Origin: Duganella sp. BJB476
Lineage (GTDB): Bacteria; Pseudomonadota; Gammaproteobacteria; Burkholderiales; Burkholderiaceae_D
NCBI RefSeq assembly: GCF_003416895.1
Contig: NZ_QVIO01000001.1
Coordinates: 1,116,001 to 1,180,000, forward strand
Length of the DNA: 64,000 bases
Direction of reading: 5' to 3'
A program made the translations under genes and the position numbers. Positions within the stretch are counted from its first letter, which is position 1. Each line of letters begins with the position of its first letter. The notes under the pieces were generated by a model. That model worked only from the letters and a program-made list of their open reading frames with translations. It was not told the origin of the DNA and did not search any database. Below, in pieces: positions 34,204 to 43,238 of the stretch.

Positions 34204-35088
34204 ATGACGGCACAGGAACACAACCCGGAACCGCACAATCCGCTGGGCATAGACGGCATCGAGTTCGTCGAATATGCGAGCGCGCAACCGCTGGCGTTCG
34301 GCGCGCTGCTGGAGCAGTTCGGCTTCGTGGCCACCGCCCGCCACCGCTCGCGCGAGGTGACGCTGTACCGTCAGGGCGGCATGAACGTGATCGTCAACGC
34401 CGATCCGCGCGCCTTGCCGCAATCGGGCACCGATCCGCAATCGACCGTGATCAGCGCCATCGCGCTGCGGGTGCGCGACGCCGACGCCGCCTACCGCCAC
34501 GCGATCGACATGGGCGCCTGGGCGATCCAGACCCGCGCCGGCGTGATGGAACTGAACATCCCCGGCGTGCACGGCGCCGGCGATTCGATCCTGTATTTCG
34601 TCGACCGCTTCCGCGACTTCTCGATCTACGACGTCGACTTCAAGCCGATACCCAACGCCCCGGTGAACCCGCCAGCGCTGGCGGGCATGCATTTCTTCGG
34701 CGTGGTGCAGGCCATCGACGCCGGCCGGGCGCCGGAGTGGATCGACTTCTACCAGCAGCTGATGGACTTCCGGGTGCTGCCCGAAGGCCGCTACTTCGGC
34801 GTGGTGCCGAAAGGGACGCTGCTGGAAAGCCCGTGCCACAGCTTCTACCTGCAACTGGTCGAACCGCCCGAAGGCGCGGCCGGCCTGCAGTGGGGCGAGC
34901 AGCTGATACGGGTCGGCTTCGGCGCGCCCGACGTGCTGGCGGCGGTGCGCGCGCTGCAGCAAAGGGGCATCGTATTCATCGACCGCGCACCGGCGCAGTC
35001 CAACGAACGCGGCGCATTGACACAACTGTACAAGGGTGGCGTCAGCTTCGAGCTGGTCGTCAGCCACCTGGAGAAAAACCATGATTGA
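34204..35088 (+). CDS. 4-hydroxyphenylpyruvate dioxygenase-like (VOC fold) protein of the quinate operon
   Basis: A 294-residue VOC-fold protein resembling the HPPD-like part of QuiC-type dehydroshikimate dehydratases. Putative metal ligands are His163 ('LAGMHFFGVV'), His212 ('SPCHSFYLQL') and Glu283 ('GVSFELVV'), matching the 2-His-1-Glu set of HPPD. It is shorter than HPPD (about 350 residues) and lies in an operon for shikimate-type compounds rather than tyrosine. In many Pseudomonas QuiC proteins such a domain is fused after the dehydratase barrel. Here it is a separate gene upstream of the dehydratase, with aroE-like between them. GAGGAACACC precedes the ATG; the end overlaps the next gene by 8 bases. 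Confidence 0.75.
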   Translation: MTAQEHNPEPHNPLGIDGIEFVEYASAQPLAFGALLEQFGFVATARHRSREVTLYRQGGMNVIVNADPRALPQSGTDPQSTVISAIALRVRDADAAYRHAIDMGAWAIQTRAGVMELNIPGVHGAGDSILYFVDRFRDFSIYDVDFKPIPNAPVNPPALAGMHFFGVVQAIDAGRAPEWIDFYQQLMDFRVLPEGRYFGVVPKGTLLESPCHSFYLQLVEPPEGAAGLQWGEQLIRVGFGAPDVLAAVRALQQRGIVFIDRAPAQSNERGALTQLYKGGVSFELVVSHLEKNHD

Positions 35089-35926
35089 GATTTCCGGCAC
35101 TACCCGCATTTTCCCCGTGATCGGCTGGCCGGTCGAACAGGTCAAGGCGCCGGCGCTGTTCAATGCCTACTTCCAACGCCACGGCATCGACGCGCGCGTG
35201 GTGCCACTGAAGGTGCCGCCCGAATCCTACACCGCCGCCGTGCGGCTGCTGATGTCCTTCCCCAACGTGGGCGGCATCTTCGTCTCGATTCCGCACAAGC
35301 CGATGAGCGTGGACGCGGTGGATGTGCCCACCCCGCGCGCGCGGCTGGCCGGCGCCTGCAACGCCATCTACAAGGACGGGCAGGGCCGGATACTGGGTGA
35401 CCTGATCGACGGCGAAGGCTTCATCCGCGCCTTCGACCGCACCTGCGGCGCCGCGCCGCTGGACTGGCCGGCCTCGCGCGCGCTGGTGGTGGGCAGCGGC
35501 GGCGTCGGTTGCGCGGTGGCCTATGCGCTGGCCGAACGCGGCATCGGCGAGGTGGCCATCTACGATACCCGGGCCGACCAGGCGCAGGCCTTGCAGCAGC
35601 GCCTGCGGCTGGCGTTCCCCGGCACGCGGATCGAGATCGCGCCGCCGCTTGCCGCCGGCTTCGACCTGGTGGTCAATTCGACTCCGCTCGGCATGCACCC
35701 CGACGATGCGTTGCCGATCGACCTGCGCGGCGTGTCGCCGCACTGCATCGTTGCCGATTGCGGCATGAAGATCGAGATGAGCCGCCTGCTGCGCCAGGCG
35801 CAGGAACTGGGCTGCCGCATCCAGAAGGGCAAGGAGATGCTGATCGAGCAGGCGCCCCTGTACCTGGAGCTGTTCGGCTGGCCGGGCGTGTCGTCGGACG
35901 CCTTCCGCACCCTGGAGGCCTTGTGA
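35081..35926 (+). CDS. Shikimate/quinate dehydrogenase-like protein
   Basis: A 281-residue AroE-fold enzyme that would interconvert shikimate and 3-dehydroshikimate (or quinate and dehydroquinate) with NAD(P). The catalytic Lys73 is in 'VSIPHKPMSVD' and Asp110 in 'GDLIDGEGF'. The cofactor fold starts at 'ALVVGSGGVGCAVAYALAER', and 'LIEQAPLYLELFGWPG' is the usual C-terminal helix. The normally strict NxTxPxK and GDNTD signatures are altered (SIPHK, GDLID), which marks it as a catabolic paralogue rather than the biosynthetic AroE. It overlaps both neighbours, by 8 bases with the HPPD-like gene and 4 with the dehydratase. Confidence 0.82.
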   Translation: MIEISGTTRIFPVIGWPVEQVKAPALFNAYFQRHGIDARVVPLKVPPESYTAAVRLLMSFPNVGGIFVSIPHKPMSVDAVDVPTPRARLAGACNAIYKDGQGRILGDLIDGEGFIRAFDRTCGAAPLDWPASRALVVGSGGVGCAVAYALAERGIGEVAIYDTRADQAQALQQRLRLAFPGTRIEIAPPLAAGFDLVVNSTPLGMHPDDALPIDLRGVSPHCIVADCGMKIEMSRLLRQAQELGCRIQKGKEMLIEQAPLYLELFGWPGVSSDAFRTLEAL

Positions 35927-36810
35927 ATCTCTCCAACTTCGGCATGGACAGCATCACCCTGGCCGGCCCGCTGGAAGCGAAGCTGCGCGCCTCGCGCGCG
36001 GCCGGCTTCAGCCAGATCATGCTGTGGGCGCGCGACCTGGCCGGCCACCCCGGCGGCCTCGATGAAGCGGTGCGGCTGGTGCGCGCCAGTGGCGTGCGCG
36101 TGACCGGCATCCAGGTGATGCGCGACTACGAGGGCCTGGACGGCGCGCTGCACGAGTACAAGCTCGATATCGCCCGGCAGATGCTGCGGGTGTGCCAGGC
36201 GGTCGGCGCGCCGCTGCTGATGGTCTGCTCCAGCACCTCCAGCCACGCCAGCGGCGACATGCGGCTGATCGCGCGCCACTTGGCCAAGCTGGCCACGCTG
36301 GCGGTGCCGCTGGGCGTGCGGGTGGGCTACGAGGCGCTGTCCTGGGGGCGTCACATCAACCAGTACGAGCAATCGTGGGAGGCGGTGGAGCTGGCCGACC
36401 ACGCTAACCTGGGCGTGGTGATCGATTCCTTCCACATGCTGGCCAACAGGGCCAGCCTGGACGGGCTGGAGGATATCCCCAGCCACAAGATCGCGATGGT
36501 GCAGCTGTCCGACTTCATGTGGCGGGACATCCGCAGCGCCGAGGAGCGGCTGGAGACGGCGCGCCATCTGCGCGTGTTTCCGGGCGAGGGCGCGCACTCG
36601 GACGAACTGACCGACCTGCTGCGCCGGCTGGACCGAGGCGGCTACCGCGGCGACTACAGCTTCGAAGTGTTCAACGACGACTACCTGCAACTGGCGCCGG
36701 AGATAGTCGGCCAGCGCGCCCATCGCGCGGCCAAGTGGGTCACGGACCAGGTGCTGCGGCGCAGTCTCGAAGTGCGGCATCCGACCGCATCCCACCCGAC
36801 GATGGCCTGA
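35923..36810 (+). CDS. 3-dehydroshikimate dehydratase (sugar isomerase-like TIM barrel, QuiC/AsbF type)
   Basis: A 295-residue TIM-barrel protein starting at GTG 35923 (GGAG at 35913-35916; GTGA overlaps the previous stop). Metal ligands expected for QuiC1 are all present: Glu137 ('GYEALSWGRH'), Asp168 and His171 ('VVIDSFHML'), Gln194 ('MVQLSDF') and Glu248 ('YSFEVFND'). QuiC1 uses E134, D165, H168, Q191 and E239, so the spacing is nearly identical. The reaction converts 3-dehydroshikimate to protocatechuate. With aroQ and the dehydrogenase it completes a quinate/shikimate-to-protocatechuate route. In many relatives this domain is fused to an HPPD-like domain; here the two are separate genes. 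Confidence 0.82.
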   Translation: MNLSNFGMDSITLAGPLEAKLRASRAAGFSQIMLWARDLAGHPGGLDEAVRLVRASGVRVTGIQVMRDYEGLDGALHEYKLDIARQMLRVCQAVGAPLLMVCSSTSSHASGDMRLIARHLAKLATLAVPLGVRVGYEALSWGRHINQYEQSWEAVELADHANLGVVIDSFHMLANRASLDGLEDIPSHKIAMVQLSDFMWRDIRSAEERLETARHLRVFPGEGAHSDELTDLLRRLDRGGYRGDYSFEVFNDDYLQLAPEIVGQRAHRAAKWVTDQVLRRSLEVRHPTASHPTMA

Positions 36811-36825
36811 AACGGAGACCCGACC

Positions 36826-37281
36826 ATGCAGCACGCAAGCCAGACCGTGATGGTATTGAACGGTCCCAATCTGAATTTGCTCGGCCAGCGCGAGCCTGCA
36901 GTGTATGGCGCCGCCACGCTGGCCGACGTCGAACGCCTGTGCGCCGCCGCCTGCGAACGGCACGGCTACACGCTCGATTTTCGCCAATCCAATCATGAGG
37001 GTGTGCTGATCGACGCCATCCATGCCGCCGGCGCCGCGCAGGCACAGGGCACGCTGGCCGGCGTAGTGTTCAACGCCGGCGCCTACACGCACACCTCGGC
37101 GGCGCTGCACGACGCCATCAAGGGCGCGGCGGTGCGGGTGATCGAACTGCACATCTCCAACGTCCATGCGCGCGAGCCGTTCCGCCATCACTCGTGGTTG
37201 TCGCCGGTGGCGCACGGTGTGATGGCCGGCTTCGGCGTGCAGGGCTACGCGCTGGCGATCGCCGCACTGGCGCAGGTTTAA
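36826..37281 (+). CDS. aroQ: Type II 3-dehydroquinate dehydratase
   Basis: A 151-residue type II dehydroquinase: '[19 protein letters not shown]' (active-site Arg and Tyr on the flexible lid), '[16 protein letters not shown]', '[17 protein letters not shown]', and catalytic His with Arg in '[18 protein letters not shown]'. It dehydrates 3-dehydroquinate to 3-dehydroshikimate. In this operon it serves quinate use (quiB-like) rather than aromatic biosynthesis. It starts 15 bases after the dehydratase gene, with GGAGACCCGACC in front. Confidence 0.92.
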   Translation: MQHASQTVMVLNGPNLNLLGQREPAVYGAATLADVERLCAAACERHGYTLDFRQSNHEGVLIDAIHAAGAAQAQGTLAGVVFNAGAYTHTSAALHDAIKGAAVRVIELHISNVHAREPFRHHSWLSPVAHGVMAGFGVQGYALAIAALAQV

Positions 37282-37287
37282 AAAAAG

Positions 37288-37317
37288 AAGCCCCTCGCTT
37301 CGCAGCAGTACCGAGGG
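37288..37317. terminator. Possible hairpin between aroQ and the porin gene
   Basis: CCCTCG (37292-37297) can pair with CGAGGG (37312-37317). On the minus strand it would be followed by a run of T, but no minus-strand gene ends here. On the plus strand no T-run follows, so at most it may separate porin expression from the enzyme genes. GAAGC/GCTTC is an alternative fold. Confidence 0.3.
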
Positions 37318-37358
37318 AATCCGCAGCAACCATACGATGTGAATAAAACGGAGACATA

Positions 37359-38483
37359 ATGAAGAAGAAAGCAATCGCGCTGGCCTGCATGGCGGCATGG
37401 CAGGCTGCCGCCCAGGCGCAGTCCAACGTCGCCATCTACGGCAATTTCGACGAATACGTGGGCTATATCCGCAGCAGCAGCGGCGCCCATATCACGGGCC
37501 TGAACGACGGCGCCGTGCTGCGCAGCCGGCTGGGCTTTCGCGGCACGGAGGACATCGGCGGCGGCTACAAAGTGAAGTTCACGCTGGAGCAGGGCATCAA
37601 CGCCGATACCGGCACCGGCGCCGATACCACCCGCCTGTTCGACCGCCAGGCCTGGGTCGGCATCGAAGCGCCGAGCGGCGAATACCGCATCGGCCGTCAG
37701 AACACGGAGATCTTCCTGATCGGCGGCGCCATCGACTATACCGAGCGCACCACGTTTGGCTCGCTGTTTAACACCTTCGGCATCCCTTCGCGCTACGACA
37801 ACGATTTGTCCTATCGCTCGCCGCGACTGGCCGGAGCACAGCTGGTGCTGCATTACGCGCTGCCGGAGAATGGCGGCGCCACGCGCGGCAACAGCCCGAT
37901 TTACCAATTAGCGCTCGACTATCGCAACGGCCCTTATCGCGTCGGCTACGCTGGGCTGCAAGCCAGCCCGAACACCGTCACTGCCACCGTGCGGGACAAG
38001 GTGGTGTATCACAACGTCTACGCCGACTATCAATACGGCGGCGGCACCATCTACCTGGCGGCGGCGCGCAGCAACAACTCCACCTCCAGCGCCAACGGCT
38101 TGAACGCCGGGGTGATACTCAACAACGTCAGCAACCCGAACAACTTCTTCGCCGGCACCGACCGCAACGCGGCCCGCTACTACAACTTCTACCAGGTGTC
38201 GGCCGACTATCGCGTCAGCAGCCAGCTGCGGGTGGGCGCGCTGTATGGCGTCATCAGGGACACCTCCGGCGGCGAGGCCGGTGCGCGCGGAGCCAACGCG
38301 GGCGCCTACTACGAGCTATCCAAACGCACCACGCTGTACGGCTTCGCCAGCGTGATGCAGAACCAGGCCAACGCAGGCTTCCGCTTCAGCGGTTCGGCTG
38401 GACCCTCGGCCAACCTGGCAGGCGCCGACATCAACGGCAAACATTTGACCGGCCTGCAGGCCGGCATCCTGCACAAGTTTTAA
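37359..38483 (+). CDS. Gram-negative general porin
   Basis: A 374-residue outer-membrane porin of the betaproteobacterial trimeric type. It has a signal peptide (MKKKAIALACMAAWQAAAQA) and mature start 'QSNVAIYGNFDEYVGY'. The family blocks are 'RSRLGFRGTEDIGGGYKVKF' and 'LFDRQAWVGIEAPSGEYRIG', and it ends '...LQAGILHKF' with C-terminal Phe for BAM recognition. Lying between aroQ and the MHS transporter, it probably lets anionic quinate or shikimate into the periplasm. It is separated from aroQ by 77 bases. Confidence 0.9.
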   Translation: MKKKAIALACMAAWQAAAQAQSNVAIYGNFDEYVGYIRSSSGAHITGLNDGAVLRSRLGFRGTEDIGGGYKVKFTLEQGINADTGTGADTTRLFDRQAWVGIEAPSGEYRIGRQNTEIFLIGGAIDYTERTTFGSLFNTFGIPSRYDNDLSYRSPRLAGAQLVLHYALPENGGATRGNSPIYQLALDYRNGPYRVGYAGLQASPNTVTATVRDKVVYHNVYADYQYGGGTIYLAAARSNNSTSSANGLNAGVILNNVSNPNNFFAGTDRNAARYYNFYQVSADYRVSSQLRVGALYGVIRDTSGGEAGARGANAGAYYELSKRTTLYGFASVMQNQANAGFRFSGSAGPSANLAGADINGKHLTGLQAGILHKF

Positions 38484-38513
38484 CCCAACTACAATAGCTA
38501 ACTGGAGGACGAC

Positions 38514-39851
38514 ATGACAGCAGCAGCAACGAGAGACAAGATTGACAAGACGGCAGCACCGGCGCCGGCCCGCTCGCCGCGCAAGGCGGCCTTTGCCAGC
38601 TGGATCGGCAGCGCGGTCGAGTACTACGACTTCTTCATCTACGGCACGGCGGCGGCGCTGGTGTTCGGCAAAATCTTCTTCCCCGCCTTCGACCCGGCGG
38701 CAGCCACCGTGGCGGCCTTCGCCACGTTCGGCGTCGGCTACGTCACGCGGCCGATAGGCGCGGTGCTGCTGGGGCACGTGGGCGACCGCTACGGCCGCAA
38801 GCGGGTGCTGACCTTCACCTTGCTGCTGATGGGGATTTCCACCTTCCTGGTCGGCCTGCTGCCGACCTACGGCCAGGTTGGCATTGCCGCGCCCATCATG
38901 CTGGTGGCGCTGCGCATGCTGCAGGGGATATCGGCCGCCGGCGAGCAGGCCGGCGCCAATTCCATGACGCTGGAGCATGCGCCGGCGCACCGGCGAGCGT
39001 TCTTCACCAGCTTCACGCTGAGCGGCACGCAGGCGGGGCTGATCCTGGCGACGCTGGTGTTCTTGCCGCTGTCGGCGCTGCCGGAGGAGCAGCTGCTGTC
39101 GTGGGGCTGGCGCATTCCCTTCTTCCTGAGCGCGATCGTGGTGGCGGTGGGCATGTGGGTGCGCCGCACCTTGCCTGAGACGCCGGCCTTCGCCGAGGAG
39201 TCCGGCCACCAGCCAAGCCGCATGCCGGTGGCGCTGCTGTTCCGAGACCACAAGGCCAATCTGTTGCGGGTGATCTTCGCCGCGCTGGTGTCGGTGGTGA
39301 GCACGATCTTCAGCGTGTTCACGCTGTCCTACGCCGTCAACACCATGCACATCCCGCGTACCACCATGCTGACGGTGCTGGTGCTGGCCAACGTGGTGGC
39401 GCTGGGCGCGATTCCGCTGTTCGCCGCGCTGTCGGACCGCGTCGGCCGCAAGCCGGTGTTCATCTTCGGCGCGCTGGGATCGGCGGCGTTGATCTGGCCT
39501 TATATGTGGAGCATCAGCACTGTCAACCTGCCGCTGGTGTTCACCTTCGGCCTGCTGTTGTCGGGCGTGGTGTACAGCGCTGCCAACGGCGTCTGGCCTT
39601 CGTTGTATGGAGAGATGTTCAGCACCCGCGTGCGCCTGTCCGGCATGGCGATCGGCACCCAGATCGGCTTCGCGCTGGGCGGCTTTGCGCCGACCATCAG
39701 CGCTGCGATTTTGCAGCCGGGGGCAGGGGGCTGGATACCGGTGGCGGCCTTCGTGACGGTCACCAGCCTGGTCTCGGCGATCTCCGTGGCGACTGCCCGC
39801 GAGACCTACCGGTTGCCGATGCACGAACTGGGCAAGATCGTGCGCGTTTAA
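38514..39851 (+). CDS. MHS-family MFS transporter (shikimate/quinate/aromatic acid:H+ symporter-like)
   Basis: A 445-residue major facilitator with twelve hydrophobic segments. The metabolite:H+ symporter start is seen ('WIGSAVEYYDFFIYGTAAAL'), with MFS motif A in 'GHVGDRYGRKRVLTF' and 'RMLQGISAAGEQAGANSMTL'. The MHS group includes ShiA and related carriers for shikimate and aromatic acids. As the last gene of the quinate/shikimate operon it should import the substrate across the inner membrane. GGAGG stands 7 bases before the ATG. Exact substrate is inferred from context. Confidence 0.88.
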   Translation: MTAAATRDKIDKTAAPAPARSPRKAAFASWIGSAVEYYDFFIYGTAAALVFGKIFFPAFDPAAATVAAFATFGVGYVTRPIGAVLLGHVGDRYGRKRVLTFTLLLMGISTFLVGLLPTYGQVGIAAPIMLVALRMLQGISAAGEQAGANSMTLEHAPAHRRAFFTSFTLSGTQAGLILATLVFLPLSALPEEQLLSWGWRIPFFLSAIVVAVGMWVRRTLPETPAFAEESGHQPSRMPVALLFRDHKANLLRVIFAALVSVVSTIFSVFTLSYAVNTMHIPRTTMLTVLVLANVVALGAIPLFAALSDRVGRKPVFIFGALGSAALIWPYMWSISTVNLPLVFTFGLLLSGVVYSAANGVWPSLYGEMFSTRVRLSGMAIGTQIGFALGGFAPTISAAILQPGAGGWIPVAAFVTVTSLVSAISVATARETYRLPMHELGKIVRV

Positions 39852-39861
39852 CCGGTAGGTG

Positions 39862-39879
39862 GCGCCTGCGCTCAGGCGC
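39862..39879. terminator. Hairpin at the convergent end of the MHS transporter and fcs genes
   Basis: GCGCCTG (39862-39868), loop CGCT, CAGGCGC (39873-39879): a perfect 7-bp stem overlapping the fcs stop codon. It is placed where both transcripts end, but has no T-run. Confidence 0.4.
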
Positions 39880-41734
39880 TCAGTATTGCGGCGCTGGCTC
39901 CTGCATACAATGTCTCGACCAGCGCCGCGCGCCGTTCCAGCACCAGGCGCTGGTTGATCGATCCCTTGTCGGTCTGCTCGCCGGCCGTTACCGACGGCGC
40001 TTCCTCCAGCAGTAGCAAGCGTTCGACGCGGGACGCCGAGCCGGTTGCCACGGCGTTCAGTTGCGCCAGCAGTTGTTGAAAGTGGCCGCGCACCGGAGCG
40101 CTGGACAGGATGGCGGCTGCTTCGGCGTCGGCGCCCAGTCCGGACAACAACTGACACTGATCCAGACGCGGGAACACCAGCAAGCCTATGCTGTCGCGAT
40201 CGATGCCGGCCACCACCACATCCTGGATGTAGGGCGCACCGGCGCTGATGACACGCGCCCGCAATGGCCCGACGCTGACGAAGGTGCCGCTGCTAAGCTT
40301 GAAGTCCTCGGCGATGCGGCCGTCGAACATCAAGCCCAGTTCCGGCCGCGCCGGATCGACGAAGCGCACCGCGTCGCCGCTGCGGTAGTAGCCTTCCTCA
40401 TCGAAGGCGTCGGCGGTGGCTTGCGGCGCGCGCCAGTAGCCCGGCATGACGTGCGGGCCGCGGAAGCGCGCCTCGTACTTGCCTTCCACCTGCACCAGCT
40501 TGACCTCGCACGCGGGCGCAGGCAGGCCCACATAGCCGGCCATCATCACCGGGCCGGTGGTGAAGGTGCAGGAGGGCGCCGTCTCCGTCATGCCCAGGCC
40601 GGCCATGATGCGGATCCGCTGGCCGCAGCGGTTTTCGCTGACACGTTCCAGCGCATCCCACGCGGCCTGCGACAGGCCGGCGCCGGCGAAGAAGAACAGC
40701 TCCATCTGCGAGAAGAAGTGGCGGCACAGTTCCGGGTCGTCGTCCAGTGCGGCAGTCAGCAGTTCCCAGCCCTTGGGCACATTGAAGAACACCGTCGGCG
40801 CGATCTCCTTCAGGTTGCGCACCGTGACGGCGAAGTCGCGCGCGGTCGGCTTGCCGTCGTCGATGTAGTAGCTGCCGCCGTTGTACAGCGCGATGCCGAC
40901 GTTATGGCTGCCGCCGAAGGTGTGGCTCCAGGGCAGCCAGTCCAGCAGCACCGGCGGCTTGTCGCCAAAGGCCGGAAAGCTTTGCAGCAGCATCTGCTGG
41001 TTGGCGCACAACATGCGCTGGGTGGTGACCACCGCCTTGGGCAGCTTGGTCGATCCCGACGTGAACAGGAATTTGGCGATGGTGTGCGGGCCGATGGCGG
41101 CGTTGGCCGCGTCCACCGTGCGCGGCACGGTCGCCAGCAATTGCGCCAACGGCGTGCTGGCCCGGCCTGCATCGCCGTGGTCGACCACGATCTCCACGTC
41201 GTCCGGCACCGCCGCCGCCAGCGCCGCCGCACAGGCGCCGCCGTCGCTGGCGTAGATCATGCCGGGCGTCAGATGGCGCACGAAGTGGGTCAGCTTGGCG
41301 TGGTCGGTGGCGGAGCCGGAAGCGGCCGGCGAGACCGGGCAATAGGGTATGCCGGCGTACAGCGCGCCCAGCGCCAGTTGCAGGTGCTGCAGATCGTTAC
41401 CGGACAAGATCATCAGCGGACGTTCTGCCGACAGGCCCCGGTCCAGCAAGGCCTGGCCGACAGCGCGCGCCTGCTCCAGCATCTGCCGGTAGCTGAGGTG
41501 TCGCCAGGCGCCGTCGCCGCCGCGCCGTGCGGCCAGCGTGCGGTCGGGATGGCGCTCGGCGCCATGCACCAGGCAATCGGTGATGCGGTCGGGGTAGGCG
41601 CCCAGCGCTTCCTCCGATGCCAGGCGCCAGGCGCCTTGGGCGTCGGAATCGATGCGCACCGGAGCGCCGCCGACGCGCACCGGGCGATAGCGCGACAGGT
41701 CCAGCGTCGCGGCGGTGGTGGTGGGCTGCGTCAT
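39872..41734 (-). CDS. fcs: Feruloyl-CoA synthase
   Basis: A 620-residue AMP-forming acyl-CoA synthetase that activates ferulate (also coumarate or caffeate) to its CoA thioester using ATP. The phosphate-binding loop is 'FLFTSGSTKLPKAVV', the aryl pocket segment 'LDWLPWSHTFGGSHNVGIAL' and the A5 region 'MAGLGMTETAPSCTF'. The feruloyl-CoA synthase subgroup is recognised by 'GLMFDGRIAEDFKLSSGTFV'. The ATG at 41734 has GGGAG upstream; a GTG at 41752 would overlap the vdh stop and is the alternative. It ends the ech-vdh-fcs operon: ferulate, feruloyl-CoA, vanillin, vanillate. Confidence 0.92.
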   Translation of the reverse strand: MTQPTTTAATLDLSRYRPVRVGGAPVRIDSDAQGAWRLASEEALGAYPDRITDCLVHGAERHPDRTLAARRGGDGAWRHLSYRQMLEQARAVGQALLDRGLSAERPLMILSGNDLQHLQLALGALYAGIPYCPVSPAASGSATDHAKLTHFVRHLTPGMIYASDGGACAAALAAAVPDDVEIVVDHGDAGRASTPLAQLLATVPRTVDAANAAIGPHTIAKFLFTSGSTKLPKAVVTTQRMLCANQQMLLQSFPAFGDKPPVLLDWLPWSHTFGGSHNVGIALYNGGSYYIDDGKPTARDFAVTVRNLKEIAPTVFFNVPKGWELLTAALDDDPELCRHFFSQMELFFFAGAGLSQAAWDALERVSENRCGQRIRIMAGLGMTETAPSCTFTTGPVMMAGYVGLPAPACEVKLVQVEGKYEARFRGPHVMPGYWRAPQATADAFDEEGYYRSGDAVRFVDPARPELGLMFDGRIAEDFKLSSGTFVSVGPLRARVISAGAPYIQDVVVAGIDRDSIGLLVFPRLDQCQLLSGLGADAEAAAILSSAPVRGHFQQLLAQLNAVATGSASRVERLLLLEEAPSVTAGEQTDKGSINQRLVLERRAALVETLYAGASAAILSA

Positions 41735-41748
41735 TGCGTGCTCCCTCA

Positions 41749-43203
41749 TCACACAGGGTAGTGGCGATGGCCGCTCTGGATGGTGATCCAGCGCAGGTCG
41801 GTGAATTCGGCGATGCCGGCCTTGCCGCCGAAGCGCCCGTAGCCGCTGGCCTTGACGCCGCCGAACGGCATCTGCGCTTCATCGGCCACGGTGGAGCTGT
41901 TGATGTGGCAGATGCCCGATTCGATGCGGTGCGCCAGTGCCAGCGCGCGCGAGATGTCGCGGCTGAAGACGGCGGCGGAGAGGCCGTATTCGCTGGCGTT
42001 GGCCTCGGCCAGCGCCGCCTCGTCGCCGTCGACGCGGATGATGCCGACGATCGGGCCGAACGACTCTTCCTGGTACACCGTCATGGTCGGCGTGATGTGG
42101 TCGATGATGGCCGGTTGCAGCAGGTTGCCGTCGCTGTCGGCGCTGCCGCAGACGATCTGCGCGCCCTTGGCCTGCGCGTCGGCGATCATGGCGGCCACGC
42201 GGCTGGCTGCGGAGGCATCGACCATGCCGCCCAACACGGCGCCTTCCTGGCCCGGCTTACCCGCGCGCAGAGCGGCGGTCTTGATGCGCAGTTTTTCCAC
42301 GAAGGCGTCGGCCACCTTGTGGTCGACGATGATGCGGTCGGTGGACATGCAGATTTGGCCCTGGTTGAAGAAGGAGCCGAAGGCAGCCGCCTGCACCGCT
42401 TCATCGAGGTCGGCATCGTCCAGCACCAGCAGCGGATTCTTGCCGCCCAATTCCAGTACCACCGGCTTCAGATGCTGCGCGGCCTGCTGGGCGATGATGC
42501 GTCCCACCTTGGTCGAGCCGGTGAAGTTGATGCGCTTGACGGCCGGATGGGCGATCAGGCGCGCCACCACGGCGGCGGCGTCCTGCGGCGCGTTGCTGAT
42601 GACGTTGACCACGCCGGGAGGGAAGCCGGCGTCCTCGAACACCTTGCCGATCAGGCGGTGCACGGCGGGGCATACCTCGGACGACTTGAGCACCACCGTG
42701 TTACCGCAAGCCAGAGGCGTAGCGATGGCGCGCGTGCCCAGGATCACCGGCGCGTTCCACGGCGCGATGCCCAGCACCACGCCGCAAGCCTGGCGCACAC
42801 CCATCGCCATCAGGCCCGGCACGTCGGAGGGTATCACCTCGCCGGCGATCTGGGTGGTCAGCGATGCCGCTTCGCGCAGCATGGAGGACGCCAGCATCAC
42901 GTTGAAGCCGTACCAGCCGGCCACGCCGCCCGCTTCGGCCACGCCTGCCGCAATGAACTCGGGGGCGCGCGCCTGCAGGCAGTCGGCCGCCTTGAGCAGC
43001 AGGCGGCGACGCTCGCCCGGCGCGGTGGCGGACCAGCCGGGGAAGGCCGCATGGGCGGCGGCGACGGCGGCGTCGGCATCGTCCAGCGTGGCGGCGGCAG
43101 CCACCGAGGCGGTGTCGCCGGTGGCCGGGTTGAGGCGCTGGTAAGTGGCGCCGGTGGATGAGGCCTGGTCCAGGCCTCCGATCAGCAAACGGGCTTCAAG
43201 CAT
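41749..43203 (-). CDS. vdh: Vanillin dehydrogenase
   Basis: A 484-residue ALDH of the vanillin/salicylaldehyde dehydrogenase group: 'VVLGIAPWNAPVILGTRAIA', 'INFTGSTKVGRIIAQQAA', Glu in 'LELGGKNPLLV' and nucleophile Cys285 in 'FNQGQICMSTDR'. It oxidises vanillin, the product of ech, to vanillate (and 4-hydroxy- or 3,4-dihydroxybenzaldehyde likewise). AGGAG is well placed before the ATG. Its position between ech and fcs is decisive for the name. The demethylase that would follow (vanAB) is not in the window. Confidence 0.9.
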   Translation of the reverse strand: MLEARLLIGGLDQASSTGATYQRLNPATGDTASVAAAATLDDADAAVAAAHAAFPGWSATAPGERRRLLLKAADCLQARAPEFIAAGVAEAGGVAGWYGFNVMLASSMLREAASLTTQIAGEVIPSDVPGLMAMGVRQACGVVLGIAPWNAPVILGTRAIATPLACGNTVVLKSSEVCPAVHRLIGKVFEDAGFPPGVVNVISNAPQDAAAVVARLIAHPAVKRINFTGSTKVGRIIAQQAAQHLKPVVLELGGKNPLLVLDDADLDEAVQAAAFGSFFNQGQICMSTDRIIVDHKVADAFVEKLRIKTAALRAGKPGQEGAVLGGMVDASAASRVAAMIADAQAKGAQIVCGSADSDGNLLQPAIIDHITPTMTVYQEESFGPIVGIIRVDGDEAALAEANASEYGLSAAVFSRDISRALALAHRIESGICHINSSTVADEAQMPFGGVKASGYGRFGGKAGIAEFTDLRWITIQSGHRHYPV

Positions 43204-43238
43204 GGCGTATCTCCTGTGTTGTTGGCGTGGTGTGCGTC

